A stretch of DNA of 64,000 nt from positions 1 to 64,000 of the forward strand of contig JAPLKB010000017.1 in assembly GCA_026388275.1 (NCBI GenBank), read 5' to 3'. Both the position numbers and the translations under genes were made by a program. Under the pieces are notes generated by a model. It was given only the letters and a program-made list of their open reading frames with translations, was not told the DNA's origin and did no database searches. Shown here in pieces: positions 42,684 to 51,836 of this stretch. The stretch is from Pseudomonadota bacterium (lineage in GTDB: Bacteria; Desulfobacterota; Syntrophorhabdia; Syntrophorhabdales; Syntrophorhabdaceae). Each line of letters starts with the position of its first letter. Position 1 is the stretch's first letter.

Positions 42684-42844
42684 AAAAAGACAAAATAACA
42701 AGCCTGACAGGAAATCTCTCTGTTTCCCGATAGTATCTCTTCGCTGCAAACCATAAATGCCTGATCGTATAAAATATTCTACACTATTGCAAAGATAGCG
42801 AAAACAACGGGGCGCTGCTTTGCCTGTATCAGGCGCGACCTTCT

Positions 42845-42875
42845 TTGGGGGGCAACTTAAGCCCCAATAATAATA
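42845..42875 (+). terminator. Possible terminator after exbD
   Basis: TTGGGG (42845-42850) pairs with CCCCAA (42862-42867), followed by an AT-rich tract TAATAATATTTTT. The stem is short and the loop long, so this is weak. The rest of the 267-base gap shows no gene. Confidence 0.35.
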
Positions 42876-42950
42876 TTTTTGAAAATACTGCAAATGTATT
42901 GTATATTTTCAATCATTCTTTTATTTTAAGCTATTTCTAAGAGGTGAAGT

Positions 42951-44399
42951 GTGGAATATGATGATTTTGAAGGTGTCATGGGGCTTGAAGTCCATGCCCA
43001 CCTGTTAACAGACAGTAAATTGTTTTGCAAATGCTCCACAAAATTCGGCGCTGAGCCGAATAGTCATACATGCCCTACCTGTATGGGGCTTCCAGGGGCG
43101 TTGCCGGTTCTCAATAAAAAAGTGGTCGATTTTGCCATTAAGCTTGGACTTGCACTACACTGCGGCATCAACAAAAAAAGCATTTTTGCCAGGAAAAACT
43201 ATTTTTACCCTGATCTGCCCAAGGGCTACCAGATTTCCCAGTATGAAGAGCCGATTTGTGAAAACGGCTACCTTGATATATCCGTTGGTGATACAAAGAA
43301 AAGAATCAGGATTAAAAGGGTCCACATGGAGGAGGATGCGGGCAAGCTTGTACATGAAGGCGCCATAGAGGCAAGCTCATACAGTCTTGTAGATTACAAC
43401 AGGTCAAGCATTCCGCTCCTGGAAATCGTCAGTGAGCCGGACATTGGTTCGCCTGAGGAGGCTGTGGCATACCTGAAGATGTTGAGAGATGTCCTTTTGT
43501 GCCTCGAAATCTGTGATGGCAACATGGAGGAAGGGAGCTTCCGCTGTGACGCGAATGTATCCGTAAAAAAGAAGGAGGCAGACGAACTTGGCACAAGGGC
43601 TGAGCTTAAGAACCTGAATTCTTTCAAATTCATCGAGAAATCCCTTGATTATGAGATAAAAAGACAGATAGAACTTATCAGAAAAGGCGGCGTGGTAGTG
43701 CAGGAGACACGGCTGTTCAATGCGGACGAGGGTATTACCTATTCGATGAGGGGCAAGGAAGAGGCGCATGATTACCGCTACTTTCCTGAACCCGATCTCC
43801 TTCCGCTTACAATCGATGATAAATGGATAGAGGATATCAGGAAAGGGTTGCCTGAACTGCCCATGGAGAAGATGGAAAGATTCAAGAAAGAATACGACCT
43901 GCCGAAATATGATGTGGAAATATTGGTCTCCGGCGCGGGGGTTTCACAATATTTTGAAGATGCAGTCGGACTTTTTCCCGAGCCCAAAACGGTGAGCAAC
44001 TGGATCATGACCGAGCTTTTACGGGAGTTGAAGGACGGCAATGTGTCCCCGAAAGATTCCCCGCTTTCTCCTGCCCATCTTGCAGAACTCCTGTCGCTCA
44101 TAAAGGACGGTACAATAAATATAAAAATAGGGAAAGAGATTTTTCCTGAGATTTACAAAAGCGGTGATTCACCGAAAAAACTGGTTGAGAAAAAGGGGCT
44201 TATCCAGATATCCGATGAAACAGCCATCGGCTCTACCATTGATGCAGTTATTGCAAGTTTCCCTAAAGAACTGGCGGAGTTCAGAGGCGGCAAAGAAAAA
44301 CTGCTGGGGTTCTTTGTGGGACAGGTAATGAAAGAAACAAAGGGAAAGGCAAATCCGAAATTGTTGAACGAGCTTCTGTTAAAGAAATTGAAGGAGTAA
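42951..44399 (+). CDS. gatB: Asp-tRNA(Asn)/Glu-tRNA(Gln) amidotransferase subunit B
   Basis: The 482-residue protein starts with GTG 42951 (GAGGTGAA eight bases upstream). It has the GatB signature [18 protein letters not shown] at 10-28, the zinc-binding [11 protein letters not shown] near 40, the kinase-like [19 protein letters not shown] near 82, EDAGKLVHE near 125, and the tail domain of the GatB/YqeY type. It forms the phosphorylating subunit of GatCAB that converts misacylated tRNAs. gatA and gatC are not in this window. MtnA follows after two bases. Confidence 0.96.
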   Translation: MEYDDFEGVMGLEVHAHLLTDSKLFCKCSTKFGAEPNSHTCPTCMGLPGALPVLNKKVVDFAIKLGLALHCGINKKSIFARKNYFYPDLPKGYQISQYEEPICENGYLDISVGDTKKRIRIKRVHMEEDAGKLVHEGAIEASSYSLVDYNRSSIPLLEIVSEPDIGSPEEAVAYLKMLRDVLLCLEICDGNMEEGSFRCDANVSVKKKEADELGTRAELKNLNSFKFIEKSLDYEIKRQIELIRKGGVVVQETRLFNADEGITYSMRGKEEAHDYRYFPEPDLLPLTIDDKWIEDIRKGLPELPMEKMERFKKEYDLPKYDVEILVSGAGVSQYFEDAVGLFPEPKTVSNWIMTELLRELKDGNVSPKDSPLSPAHLAELLSLIKDGTINIKIGKEIFPEIYKSGDSPKKLVEKKGLIQISDETAIGSTIDAVIASFPKELAEFRGGKEKLLGFFVGQVMKETKGKANPKLLNELLLKKLKE

Positions 44400-44401
44400 C
44401 C

Positions 44402-45424
44402 ATGACCAACCATATTTACTGGAAAAATGGCGTATTGTATCTGCTTGATCAAAAGTTGCTTCCTTTTAAAAAAGTCTACGTCCACTGTAAAAGTTTAAAA
44501 GATGTTGCTGATTCCATAAAGAACATGACCATCAGGGGTGCGCCGCTCATCGGCATAGTTGCAGCCTATGGCGTGGTCCTTGGAATTCAGGAGATCATTG
44601 CTTTAAAAAGAAACATCGAGGACAGAGATGTGGACAGGATATGCAAGGATTTGGGCAGGACACGACCTACTGCCGTCAATCTTTTCTGGGCGCTGAAAAG
44701 GATGAAGGACGCCTTCAGCCGATACATAAACAACGCCGATATGTCCGATCTTATGCTTGAAGAAGCGATCTCGATACATGTTGAAGATATAGAGAATAAC
44801 AGGATGCTAGCCCTCTATGGCGCAGAGCTTATCAATGAAGGCGATACGATACTCACCCATTGCAATGCAGGCGCTCTTGCAACAGGAGGATATGGAACTG
44901 CACTCGGCGTAATACGTGCAGCTCATGAGGCCGGGAAAAAGATTAAGGTTATTGCAACAGAAACAAGGCCCTATTTTCAGGGTGCACGACTTACTGCCTG
45001 GGAATTGTATGAGGAAGGAATAGATGTAACGCTTGTTCCTGATAACCACGCCGGCCTTCTTTGCTGTAACAGGAGGATCGACAAAATCATTGTAGGCGCC
45101 GACAGAGTTGCCAAAAACGGGGACACTGCAAACAAGATCGGTACATACATGATAGCAACCTGCGCATATCAGAATAAAATACCTTTCTTTGTAGCCGCAC
45201 CCGTGTCCACTTTTGATAAAAACACTGAAAACGGGGCTCATATCCCCATAGAGGAGAGGATGGGAACAGAGGTAAAGTATGCCGGCGACAGACTCATAAC
45301 ACTTGACAAAATTAAAGCGCAATATTACTCTTTTGATGTCACACCCGCAAAATACATATCAAACTTTATAACAGAAAAGGGTATAATAGAAAAACCCTTT
45401 AAGAAATATATAAAGATGCTTTAA
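44402..45424 (+). CDS. mtnA: S-methyl-5-thioribose-1-phosphate isomerase (MtnA-like)
   Basis: The 340-residue protein is of the eIF2B-related isomerase family. It shows IRGAPLIGIVAAYG near 42, THCNAGALATGGYGTALGVI near 158, ATETRPYFQGARLTAWEL near 185, and VGADRVAKNGDTANKIGTY near 237, including the catalytic Cys and Asp regions. It interconverts 5-methylthioribose-1-phosphate and the ribulose form in methionine salvage, or 5-deoxyribose-1-phosphate in deoxyadenosine disposal. No other mtn genes are near; a SAM-hydrolysing enzyme lies downstream. Confidence 0.94.
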   Translation: MTNHIYWKNGVLYLLDQKLLPFKKVYVHCKSLKDVADSIKNMTIRGAPLIGIVAAYGVVLGIQEIIALKRNIEDRDVDRICKDLGRTRPTAVNLFWALKRMKDAFSRYINNADMSDLMLEEAISIHVEDIENNRMLALYGAELINEGDTILTHCNAGALATGGYGTALGVIRAAHEAGKKIKVIATETRPYFQGARLTAWELYEEGIDVTLVPDNHAGLLCCNRRIDKIIVGADRVAKNGDTANKIGTYMIATCAYQNKIPFFVAAPVSTFDKNTENGAHIPIEERMGTEVKYAGDRLITLDKIKAQYYSFDVTPAKYISNFITEKGIIEKPFKKYIKML

Positions 45425-45427
45425 AGG

Positions 45428-45463
45428 CAGTGAATAGTAGATAGTGAACAGTGAATAGTCAAA
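45428..45463. repeat. Dispersed repeat, reverse copy
   Basis: GTGAATAGTAGATAGTGAAC followed by AGTGAATAGTC is the reverse complement of the ACTATTCACTA words at 1186-1299. It fills the gap after mtnA. Confidence 0.6.
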
Positions 45464-45512
45464 AACAAATTCAGGATCAACCCTTGATATTCTATTCACT
45501 TCGAGTAGGGAC

Positions 45513-46283
45513 ATGCAAATTATCACACTTTTAACAGACTTTGGATTGAAAGACCCCTATGTAGGCATTATGAAGGGGGTCATCTTTTCAATCAATCCTG
45601 ATTTAACAATTATAGACATTACTCATAATGTTTCCCCGCAGGACATACGCGAAGGGGCTTTCCTTATGAAAGAATACTACCCTTATTTTAAAAACGGGAC
45701 CTGTCATGTAGCTGTTATCGACCCTACCGTGGGTAGCACAAGAAGACCCATAGTATTTTCTAAGGATGAACATTATTTTGTAGGGCCCGACAACGGGATC
45801 TTCTCCCATATTATTGAAAGAAATACTGATGTTTATGAGATAAAAAACAGGGATTTTATACTTAACCGCATAAGTTCAACTTTTCATGGAAGAGATATCT
45901 TTGCGCCGGTTGCTGCACATCTTGCATCAGGGGTGCATCCTTCTGCATTCGGACCAAAGATAGTAAATCCTGTTTATCTTGCAGACATCTTTCCTGATAT
46001 TATAAACGGGGTATTAACCGGGGAAGTCGTAATGTTTGACAGATTCGGGAATGCCATTACTAATATTGATTTTGAGATTTTTAATGATTTCATCACCACA
46101 AACCCTTTCAAAATACACATCGGCAATATGACCTTCAGCTCTATTAATCAAAGCTACTATGAGCAAAACTTTACCTGCCTTATTAACAGCTCCGGCTACA
46201 TTGAGTTCGGGTGTTACATGGGAAGCTTTGCAAAAGAGGCAGGTATAAAGAAAAAGGATACGGTACGGGTACAACTCTTATGA
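45513..46283 (+). CDS. SAM hydroxide adenosyltransferase (SAM hydrolase)
   Basis: The 256-residue protein matches the former DUF62 family: LTDFGLKDPYVGIMKGVI at the start, DITHNVSPQDIREGAFLM near 36, VIDPTVGSTRR near 69, FVGPDNGIFS near 90, FHGRDIFAPVAAHLASG near 128. Family members split S-adenosylmethionine with water into adenosine and methionine and are related to the fluorinase. It follows gatB-mtnA after 88 bases on the same strand. Confidence 0.9.
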   Translation: MQIITLLTDFGLKDPYVGIMKGVIFSINPDLTIIDITHNVSPQDIREGAFLMKEYYPYFKNGTCHVAVIDPTVGSTRRPIVFSKDEHYFVGPDNGIFSHIIERNTDVYEIKNRDFILNRISSTFHGRDIFAPVAAHLASGVHPSAFGPKIVNPVYLADIFPDIINGVLTGEVVMFDRFGNAITNIDFEIFNDFITTNPFKIHIGNMTFSSINQSYYEQNFTCLINSSGYIEFGCYMGSFAKEAGIKKKDTVRVQLL

Positions 46284-46332
46284 AAAACATTGTCCTTTCA
46301 TAATTGAAAATATGGGCTTAATTGCTTGTAAA

Positions 46333-46884
46333 TTATGATGTGAGAATCTTTCTTAACTGCAGAAGTATTCTGCATGTGGCACCCCATATCCGGTCGTTGT
46401 TGTAATGAAACGAAGGAACCTGTTCGATCCGGCCTTCATATTCAGCCCTTTCCATAACCGGATTTACCTCCATCAAAAACTTGAGAGGTAAATATATAAT
46501 GTATGCCACTTCCTGTGGATTTGCCTTGAATGTATATGGATATTGCATAATGCCAACATAAGGTGATATTACAAAGCCTGTAAGGGTTATCATATCATCC
46601 AGCTTTCCGATAACCTTAACATCATTTTTCTTGAGACCTATCTCTTCACAGCACTCCCGCAAGGCAGTATTAAGCTTGCTGCCGTCTTCATTTTCACACA
46701 TGCCGCCAGGGAACGATACCTCGCCTTTATGCGCTTTCACCGTTTCAGTCCTTTTTGTAAGTACAATAAATACTTCCCCATCCGTTTCAAATATCGGTAT
46801 CATAACACCTGCGCATATATCCTGAGGACTTTCCAGTGTTTTTCCAATATAACTGCTAAGTTTTTCCTTAATAAGAGAGATCAT
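46333..46884 (-). CDS. Nudix hydrolase, CoA-pyrophosphatase-like
   Basis: The 183-residue protein carries the CoA-diphosphatase type Nudix box: GEVSFPGGMCENEDGSKLNT near 54, then ALRECCEEIGL (REXXEE motif) near 75. TLTGFVISPYVGIM follows near 100. Such enzymes cleave CoA derivatives to phosphopantetheine and adenosine diphosphate. It is convergent with the SAM hydrolase gene, 49 bases away. Confidence 0.9.
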   Translation of the reverse strand: MISLIKEKLSSYIGKTLESPQDICAGVMIPIFETDGEVFIVLTKRTETVKAHKGEVSFPGGMCENEDGSKLNTALRECCEEIGLKKNDVKVIGKLDDMITLTGFVISPYVGIMQYPYTFKANPQEVAYIIYLPLKFLMEVNPVMERAEYEGRIEQVPSFHYNNDRIWGATCRILLQLRKILTS

Positions 46885-47039
46885 ATGCTATTTAACTATG
46901 ATTTTTTATTGAAATCAATTTAAAATCAACAAAGCTGAATTACATAAAGGATTATTTAAGACCATTACAAAATCCGCAAATAATTTTTTAAGCCTGTTCC
47001 GGAATGTCTGTATCAGGGAGCAAAAGAATGCACGCCAGC

Positions 47040-48260
47040 CTAATAAACCTCGTTTTCTGTTATTGCCTGGCATGCTTTCCGCCATTCATCAAGCTTGTTG
47101 GCCCACATTGAGGATGCAAAAAACTCACGTTCTTCCTGATGCGTTGTTTCTGTTTGATTTGTAGTTTCTTCTATTTCATATTCTAAAACATTTGCAATCT
47201 GGACAGCGCCCAAGGCACTAAATGCTTTCATATCGGTCCGATCAAAGTTATGGTGGAACTGGACGGTTTCTGCAATTATATTCGGCAGCCCCCATAATCC
47301 TATCAAATAGCCGCCGACTTCTGCATGTGTGGCAGAGTTCAGTACTTTACTTTCTGCTTTATGTATAGGAATACCTTCCTCTTTTGCCAGTTGCCTGATC
47401 TCTTTGTATTCTTTCGGGAAGTTATAAGCAAGAATAGATTTTCCCACATCATGCAGTATCCCTGCCGTTAAGCATTCATCGATCACTACCTGATTCTGAT
47501 TCTGTATTTTTGCGATTGTTTTTGCAAAGAGCCCAACCCTGAGGCTATGATTCCAAGCTCGTGAGATATCAAGGGCATGGACTTCAGCAGGGTCAAACTG
47601 GGAAAAGATGTGAATTGTGAGTACCAGTGTTTTTATTGTGTCAAGTCCGAGTAAACTGACTGCTTGAACAAGGTTGGATACACGATATGACAATGCAAAA
47701 AACGCAGAATTGACGAGCTGCAGCACTTTGGCTGTCATCCCTATATCACGGGCAATTATATTTGCAACCCGCAGGACAGAAGTATTCTGATGTTTCAATT
47801 CCGCAGTAATCTGGCTATAGAGAGACGGCATGCTTGGCAGCCTGTCAATTTTTGATATGACATGCCTGACAGGATCGTCAATAAGAAGGTCCTGGAATAC
47901 AAATTCCTGCTTAATAGTAGATTTCAATATTTCCGGGTCACATGGTTTAGAGAGGTATTGGTGGGCAGCCAGGGCTAATTTCATTATTGATTCTTCTTCA
48001 GAGTGACCGGAGAGGGCTATTCTGATAAGATGGGGATATATATTTCTTACCTCATTCATCAACTGGTGACCGTCCATATCGGGCATGACTATGTCTGAAA
48101 TTATAGCATCAAACGGTGCCTGACTGAGACGCTCAAGAGCTTGTTGACCGCTGGTTACAAATTCCATGTCCCATTCTGCGCTTTTGTCGCTGAGCATCAT
48201 CTGAAAGGCTTCGAGAACTTTAGGTTCATCATCCACAAACAGGATGCGTCTCTTTTTCAT
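47040..48260 (-). CDS. Response regulator with HDOD output domain
   Basis: The 406-residue protein has an N-terminal receiver domain (residues 1-125: ILFVDDEPKV, phosphoacceptor IISDIVMPDMDG near 55, KPCD near 105) and an HDOD domain (about 140-345: RLPSMPSLYSQI, LLGLDTIKTLVLTIHIFSQ, AGILHDVGKSILAYNFP, THAEVGGYLIGLWGLP). HDOD proteins control gene expression or chemotaxis in signalling cascades. The C-terminal 60 residues are not recognised. The remnant of a histidine kinase lies immediately upstream, so the original sensor has been lost. Confidence 0.92.
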   Translation of the reverse strand: MKKRRILFVDDEPKVLEAFQMMLSDKSAEWDMEFVTSGQQALERLSQAPFDAIISDIVMPDMDGHQLMNEVRNIYPHLIRIALSGHSEEESIMKLALAAHQYLSKPCDPEILKSTIKQEFVFQDLLIDDPVRHVISKIDRLPSMPSLYSQITAELKHQNTSVLRVANIIARDIGMTAKVLQLVNSAFFALSYRVSNLVQAVSLLGLDTIKTLVLTIHIFSQFDPAEVHALDISRAWNHSLRVGLFAKTIAKIQNQNQVVIDECLTAGILHDVGKSILAYNFPKEYKEIRQLAKEEGIPIHKAESKVLNSATHAEVGGYLIGLWGLPNIIAETVQFHHNFDRTDMKAFSALGAVQIANVLEYEIEETTNQTETTHQEEREFFASSMWANKLDEWRKACQAITENEVY

Positions 48261-48300
48261 GGGTTCTTTCCAACCATCCTTGTTTTGACTCTTCTCATAG

Positions 48301-48365
48301 TTAGTTCACTCCTTCGTATTTATCGGCAAGAGGGAGGCGGATGTTAAATGTTGTTTTTTGCCGGC
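48301..48365 (-). pseudogene. Histidine kinase C-terminal remnant
   Basis: The last codons of a sensor kinase remain, encoding TTFNIRLPLADKYEGVN and ending at TAA 48301. This sequence is the usual end of a HATPase_c domain. The upstream part is gone: the frame runs into the 99-residue ORF at 48344-48643. It lies 40 bases before the response regulator, its likely former partner. Confidence 0.7.
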
Positions 48366-48643
48366 CGCTGTCTTGCGAGCAATTGCTCTGCTGTGTTGTC
48401 AACAATGACTGATCGGATTATGGCGAAGGCATGGTTGATGCTTGTATCAGGTTTGTCTGAGGTTACCTTAAAAAAACCCATTGTAGTGTTATAAGAAAGA
48501 TTACGATATTTTACTCTGCTGACAACAAAGGCTTTCTCGCCCTTAGCGAGTTCTAATTGAAGAGGCTCAAACTCCTTAATGTACCGGTGCGTTGACTCTA
48601 ATTTTTGAATTAACTGTTTTGCTGTTTTTTCTTGATCTTTCAT
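48344..48643 (-). CDS. Hypothetical protein
   Basis: The 99-residue protein has a helical N-terminal half (KQLIQKLESTHRYIKEFEPL) and a second half with SYNTTMGFFKVTSDKPDTSI. No family is recognised. Its 3' end overlaps the kinase remnant in another frame, so the last residues may not be original and the gene could be a truncated piece. Confidence 0.4.
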   Translation of the reverse strand: MKDQEKTAKQLIQKLESTHRYIKEFEPLQLELAKGEKAFVVSRVKYRNLSYNTTMGFFKVTSDKPDTSINHAFAIIRSVIVDNTAEQLLARQRPAKNNI

Positions 48644-48704
48644 AGTACGGCAATATTAAATGTCGTTAATTGTTCTGCTTATCAATCCATTGTATACAAT
48701 ACCA

Positions 48705-48860
48705 TTATGGCAGATTGAAGTAAAGTAATAGATAAACCTTTTTATCTTCAATCAGCTCCGGGGCTGCAACAGCCGGTGAAACCCTATGAAAATAGACAAG
48801 CAGGTATTGTACGGAAAGGATCCAAAAAACGATCCATCTGTATTTCAATGTATTTTTCAT
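48705..48860 (-). pseudogene. MFS transporter N-terminal remnant
   Basis: From ATG 48860 the frame encodes MKNTLKYRWIVFWILSVQYL and VYFHRVSPAVAAPELIED, the first transmembrane segment and loop of a major-facilitator transporter of about 400 aa. After 38 residues it runs into unrelated sequence and stops at 48705. The remaining eleven membrane segments are absent. Confidence 0.75.
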
Positions 48861-48910
48861 GCCTTTATCCGGATATACAGGGTTGTCGATGCAACTATGC
48901 ATATGAAGGA

Positions 48911-49501
48911 TCAGCCTGAACGGCCGAACCTGCTTTCCTTGCCCGCAGCAAGCCTTTTAATATTATCCTTGTGTTTTATGAAGATTAAAATGCCCACTGC
49001 AAGAGAAAGATAAGTATATTCCATTGGTGCTTTCAATGTAATCAGAGCTAAAGGCATAACGCCTGTCCCGATAAGTGAGCCAAGGGATACATAACGCCAT
49101 TTAGCAAACACCAATATAAAGACAATTATACTTATCAATATTGCATAAGGGTTTATTGCTATGTAAACGCCGAGAGCAGTTGCAACGCCCTTACCTCCTT
49201 TGAACTTCAGATAAGCGGGAAAGAGGTGTCCAAGGAAAGTGGCCAATCCTATTGCAGCAATTACAGGAGAGGGCAAGCCGGAATTGGTAGCTATCAGAGT
49301 CGGGATAAGTCCTTTCAGGATATCCCCTATGAGTGTAAGCAGGCCAAAGGCTTTGCCTGCTGCCCTCATAACATTTGTAGCGCCTATGTTGCCGCTCCCT
49401 GTCTTTCTCGGATCAATCCCCTTTATTTTGGACAGGATTACGCCAACCGGAACAGCGCCAATAAGGTATGCAACTACAAAATAAAGGATATACATGGTCA
49501 T
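48911..49501 (-). CDS. plsY: Glycerol-3-phosphate acyltransferase PlsY
   Basis: The 196-residue polytopic inner-membrane enzyme transfers an acyl group from acyl-phosphate to glycerol-3-phosphate, the first step of phospholipid synthesis. Conserved motifs are YLIGAVPVGVILSK near 12, KTGSGNIGATNVMRAAGK near 33, FLGHLFPAYLKFKGGKGVAT near 90, and KHKDNIKRL near the end. All three catalytic loop motifs are present and length is typical. The MFS remnant lies just downstream. Confidence 0.95.
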   Translation of the reverse strand: MTMYILYFVVAYLIGAVPVGVILSKIKGIDPRKTGSGNIGATNVMRAAGKAFGLLTLIGDILKGLIPTLIATNSGLPSPVIAAIGLATFLGHLFPAYLKFKGGKGVATALGVYIAINPYAILISIIVFILVFAKWRYVSLGSLIGTGVMPLALITLKAPMEYTYLSLAVGILIFIKHKDNIKRLAAGKESRFGRSG

Positions 49502-49770
49502 GGTTTAATAAGGATATTAATAAAAAACATCCTTCGTTGTCAATAAAGCTTTGCACGGATAAGCGGCTTCGCGGTTTTCTAAAAGCAAGGATTTCTCGCA
49601 GCAATGCTTCCCTACACGTCCAAGAGAAACGTCTGCGAATGCGCACACTGCGTGGTTTCCCAGAGGCATTGATTACCAAGAGAAAGAGGGGTTATTGCTT
49701 CCCAAAGTTATTTCTTTTCTAAAAAATATCCCTATACCTAACACGTCCAAGAGGAACGTCAAGCAGTTTC

Positions 49771-49863
49771 TTATTTTTTAACAAACGCTATATATTCCCC
49801 CGGAACCCTCTCAAACGCGGTGGTGTCCAATGTGGACACCATTATAGAAATCTCCGGAAAGTC
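49771..49863 (-). pseudogene. C-terminal protein fragment
   Basis: A minus-strand frame encodes MVSTLDTTAFERVPGEYIAF and ends at TAA 49771. It reads like the C terminus of a larger protein whose upstream part has been lost (an in-frame stop precedes by eight codons). The family is not recognised. The palindrome at 49822-49840 lies within it. Confidence 0.35.
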
Positions 49864-49945
49864 TTACACATCCTTGTTCCGCACGATATCCCTATTAAAA
49901 CTCGTTCCTAAAATTCAGGACGTAATTGTCACTCCGCTGTCGTGA

Positions 49946-50242
49946 TTAAACCGTATCAGTGGAAAACTTCCTGTTTCACAGGGATGTCTCTTTACTGCTA
50001 ACCTTGGAAGTCCTGACTTTTTTACCATATTTGATGAAATAATGGAGACGCCTGTAACCAATGTTAAATTAGAGAAAATGCTTACCGCATACAAAAGAAG
50101 AAAACTGGAATCAGCATACCAGAAACCCATACCTATTAAAAAGAAGGTTGCTGTCTTACAAAATGCAAAATCATACTTTGAGAAAAAGACCGGGATGTAT
50201 GCTAAATCAGATATTCAAACATTCCTTGATGACTATTTTTAA
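49946..50242 (+). pseudogene. Unrecognised C-terminal fragment
   Basis: An open frame of 98 codons without a good start encodes SGKLPVSQGCLFTANLGSPD, then KLEKMLTAYKRRKLESAYQK and a C-terminal AKSDIQTFLDDYF. An ATG lies at 50042 (66 codons) but the similarity in style on both sides suggests a truncated gene. No family assigned. Confidence 0.35.
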
Positions 50243-50482
50243 CACTTGCCAATCGAGCACACAACCTTGCGGCCTTGATCGTGAATTATGAGATGAAATG
50301 TTAGTTTTATGAACAACATCTTTGGTGCAAAGCAACAAGACCAGGCCCCCGGCTTTGTCAGCCAAGAGCTAAATCACAGGAAGGGAATGATTAGCCACCC
50401 TTCAGCGGCATAATCGAACAATAGTGGCAAGTCTGTTTCTCAGTGGACCGGAGAATGCTTTTACTGAATGAACCCGGCTCGT

Positions 50483-51634
50483 TTATTTCCAGGCTTCTTC
50501 CGTTTTGACCCGACTGCCATAGCCGACAAACTTGTCCATCCCCACAAGCACGGGGTTCAGCCAGGATGCGTGTTTAATCAAGAATCTTGCCGTATCATGC
50601 AGCTTTCCGGGCTGTTTATTATAAGAGCAGACGCGGACGCAGTTGCTACAACTCCCGTTGTTGCGCGCCCAAAAGTCGAGACATTTTTCAGGATCGATAT
50701 ACCATTTGTATATACCATTGTTATTCGAGATTGTTGGTCCGTCAATCGTCGGTTCGCAGAAGCTGATACAGACACCAGGGCACTCTTCGGCGCACCTTTT
50801 ACATGCCCTGCAGAACCCTGTTACACCGAACTCAACAGGCTTGTCAGGCACGAGAGGTAAGTTGGTAAAAATCTTGCTGAGCCTTACCCTGGGGCCAAAC
50901 TTCTCCGTTATCAGCATCCCGTTACGTCCAAGTTCACCAAGACCTGCATCAATGGCGATGGGTACGCTCAACGCAGTGTCATTACCTGTAGGGATTGCCT
51001 TGTAGCCAAGGCTCCGAATATAGTGAGCGAGCGACGAGGCAACAAAGGCCATCATTGAATAACCCCGGCCGGTCGATGAGAAACCGCCTAAAGCAGGGGA
51101 CGTTTGCATGAGTTCATAAGGCATCTCGTGTGCCATGACAATGGCGTATTGAAACTCTTCGGGGATTTCTACGGGAACGTGTTTATGGGTTTGGGGGTGG
51201 AAGCTGTGCGAATAGAGCCAGCGCCGGTCGAGTTTACAGATCCCGACGAGAGAAGCGCCTATGTAAAGCGCCGCCTTCTTAATATTCCTGCTCATCTCCT
51301 CGGGGTCAGAGACTTCCCATTTTTCTCCCGGTTCCATGCGATCCCGCAATGCCCGTTCCGCCTCATCCGGAAACCACGTAAAGAGACCTTCGTTCCCCGT
51401 CATGTTCCCGAAGCCCCACCAGCGCTCCATGTACCACATTGACATGCTGAATGCCCAATCCCTCATTGTGTAGCCCGGTGTTTTCCTGAAGTGCTTTACG
51501 CTGTAATGGCGCTTGCCGATATCCAGTATTCGGCCATCAGATTTTTCCGGATCCCTTGGCCGCATATACATCGTGTTTCTCTGGTCGAAACGTCCCACTT
51601 CTCCTGACCCTATCTTTGCCCTGAGCTTAGCCAT
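50483..51634 (-). CDS. Reductive dehalogenase-like corrinoid iron-sulfur protein
   Basis: The protein has 383 residues from ATG 51634, which follows GGGGAGG by five bases. The frame extends 33 codons further, but without support. Two ferredoxin-type cluster motifs are clear: CRACKRCAEECP near 275 (CX2CX2CX3CP) and CSNCVRVCSYNK near 335, with Ser in place of the usual Pro. The upstream half (AALYIGASLVGICKLDRRWLY, YAIVMAHEMPYEL, GLGELGRNGMLITEKFGPRV) matches the corrinoid-binding reductase core of reductive dehalogenases and epoxyqueuosine reductase. No twin-arginine leader and no membrane-anchor (RdhB) gene were found, so it should be cytoplasmic. The substrate is unknown. It is divergent from a LysR regulator. 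Confidence 0.82.
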   Translation of the reverse strand: MAKLRAKIGSGEVGRFDQRNTMYMRPRDPEKSDGRILDIGKRHYSVKHFRKTPGYTMRDWAFSMSMWYMERWWGFGNMTGNEGLFTWFPDEAERALRDRMEPGEKWEVSDPEEMSRNIKKAALYIGASLVGICKLDRRWLYSHSFHPQTHKHVPVEIPEEFQYAIVMAHEMPYELMQTSPALGGFSSTGRGYSMMAFVASSLAHYIRSLGYKAIPTGNDTALSVPIAIDAGLGELGRNGMLITEKFGPRVRLSKIFTNLPLVPDKPVEFGVTGFCRACKRCAEECPGVCISFCEPTIDGPTISNNNGIYKWYIDPEKCLDFWARNNGSCSNCVRVCSYNKQPGKLHDTARFLIKHASWLNPVLVGMDKFVGYGSRVKTEEAWK

Positions 51635-51836
51635 ACAACCTCCCCGTGATTTACTTGACCTTCTCTTCGCCACGGCAAATAAACCCACTATTTGTACATT
51701 CGAAATGGGGGAAAGTCTATCCATATGTGGCAAATGTCAAATGTTCGAACCGGCTTACCATTTCAACTCCGCCCCGAAGGACATACATAAATTATAGAGA
51801 ATCTTATTTGCAGTTCAAGACATATTTTGTCATGAC

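Larger units (their letters stand above)
49502..50482. other. Remnant-rich stretch with no intact gene
   Basis: Nearly one kilobase shows only fragments. ACACGTCCAAGAGAAACGTC at 49614-49633 is repeated (one mismatch) at 49741-49760. A minus-strand end fragment lies at 49771-49863 and a plus-strand fragment at 49946-50242. GGTGTCCA-ATG-TGGACACC is a palindrome at 49822-49840. The last 240 bases show nothing recognisable. Confidence 0.55.

Noticed and set aside
49468-49722. 84-codon plus-strand frame rich in Arg and Lys
   Set aside because: It begins inside plsY antisense and runs through a direct repeat; no ribosome site or family was recognised.
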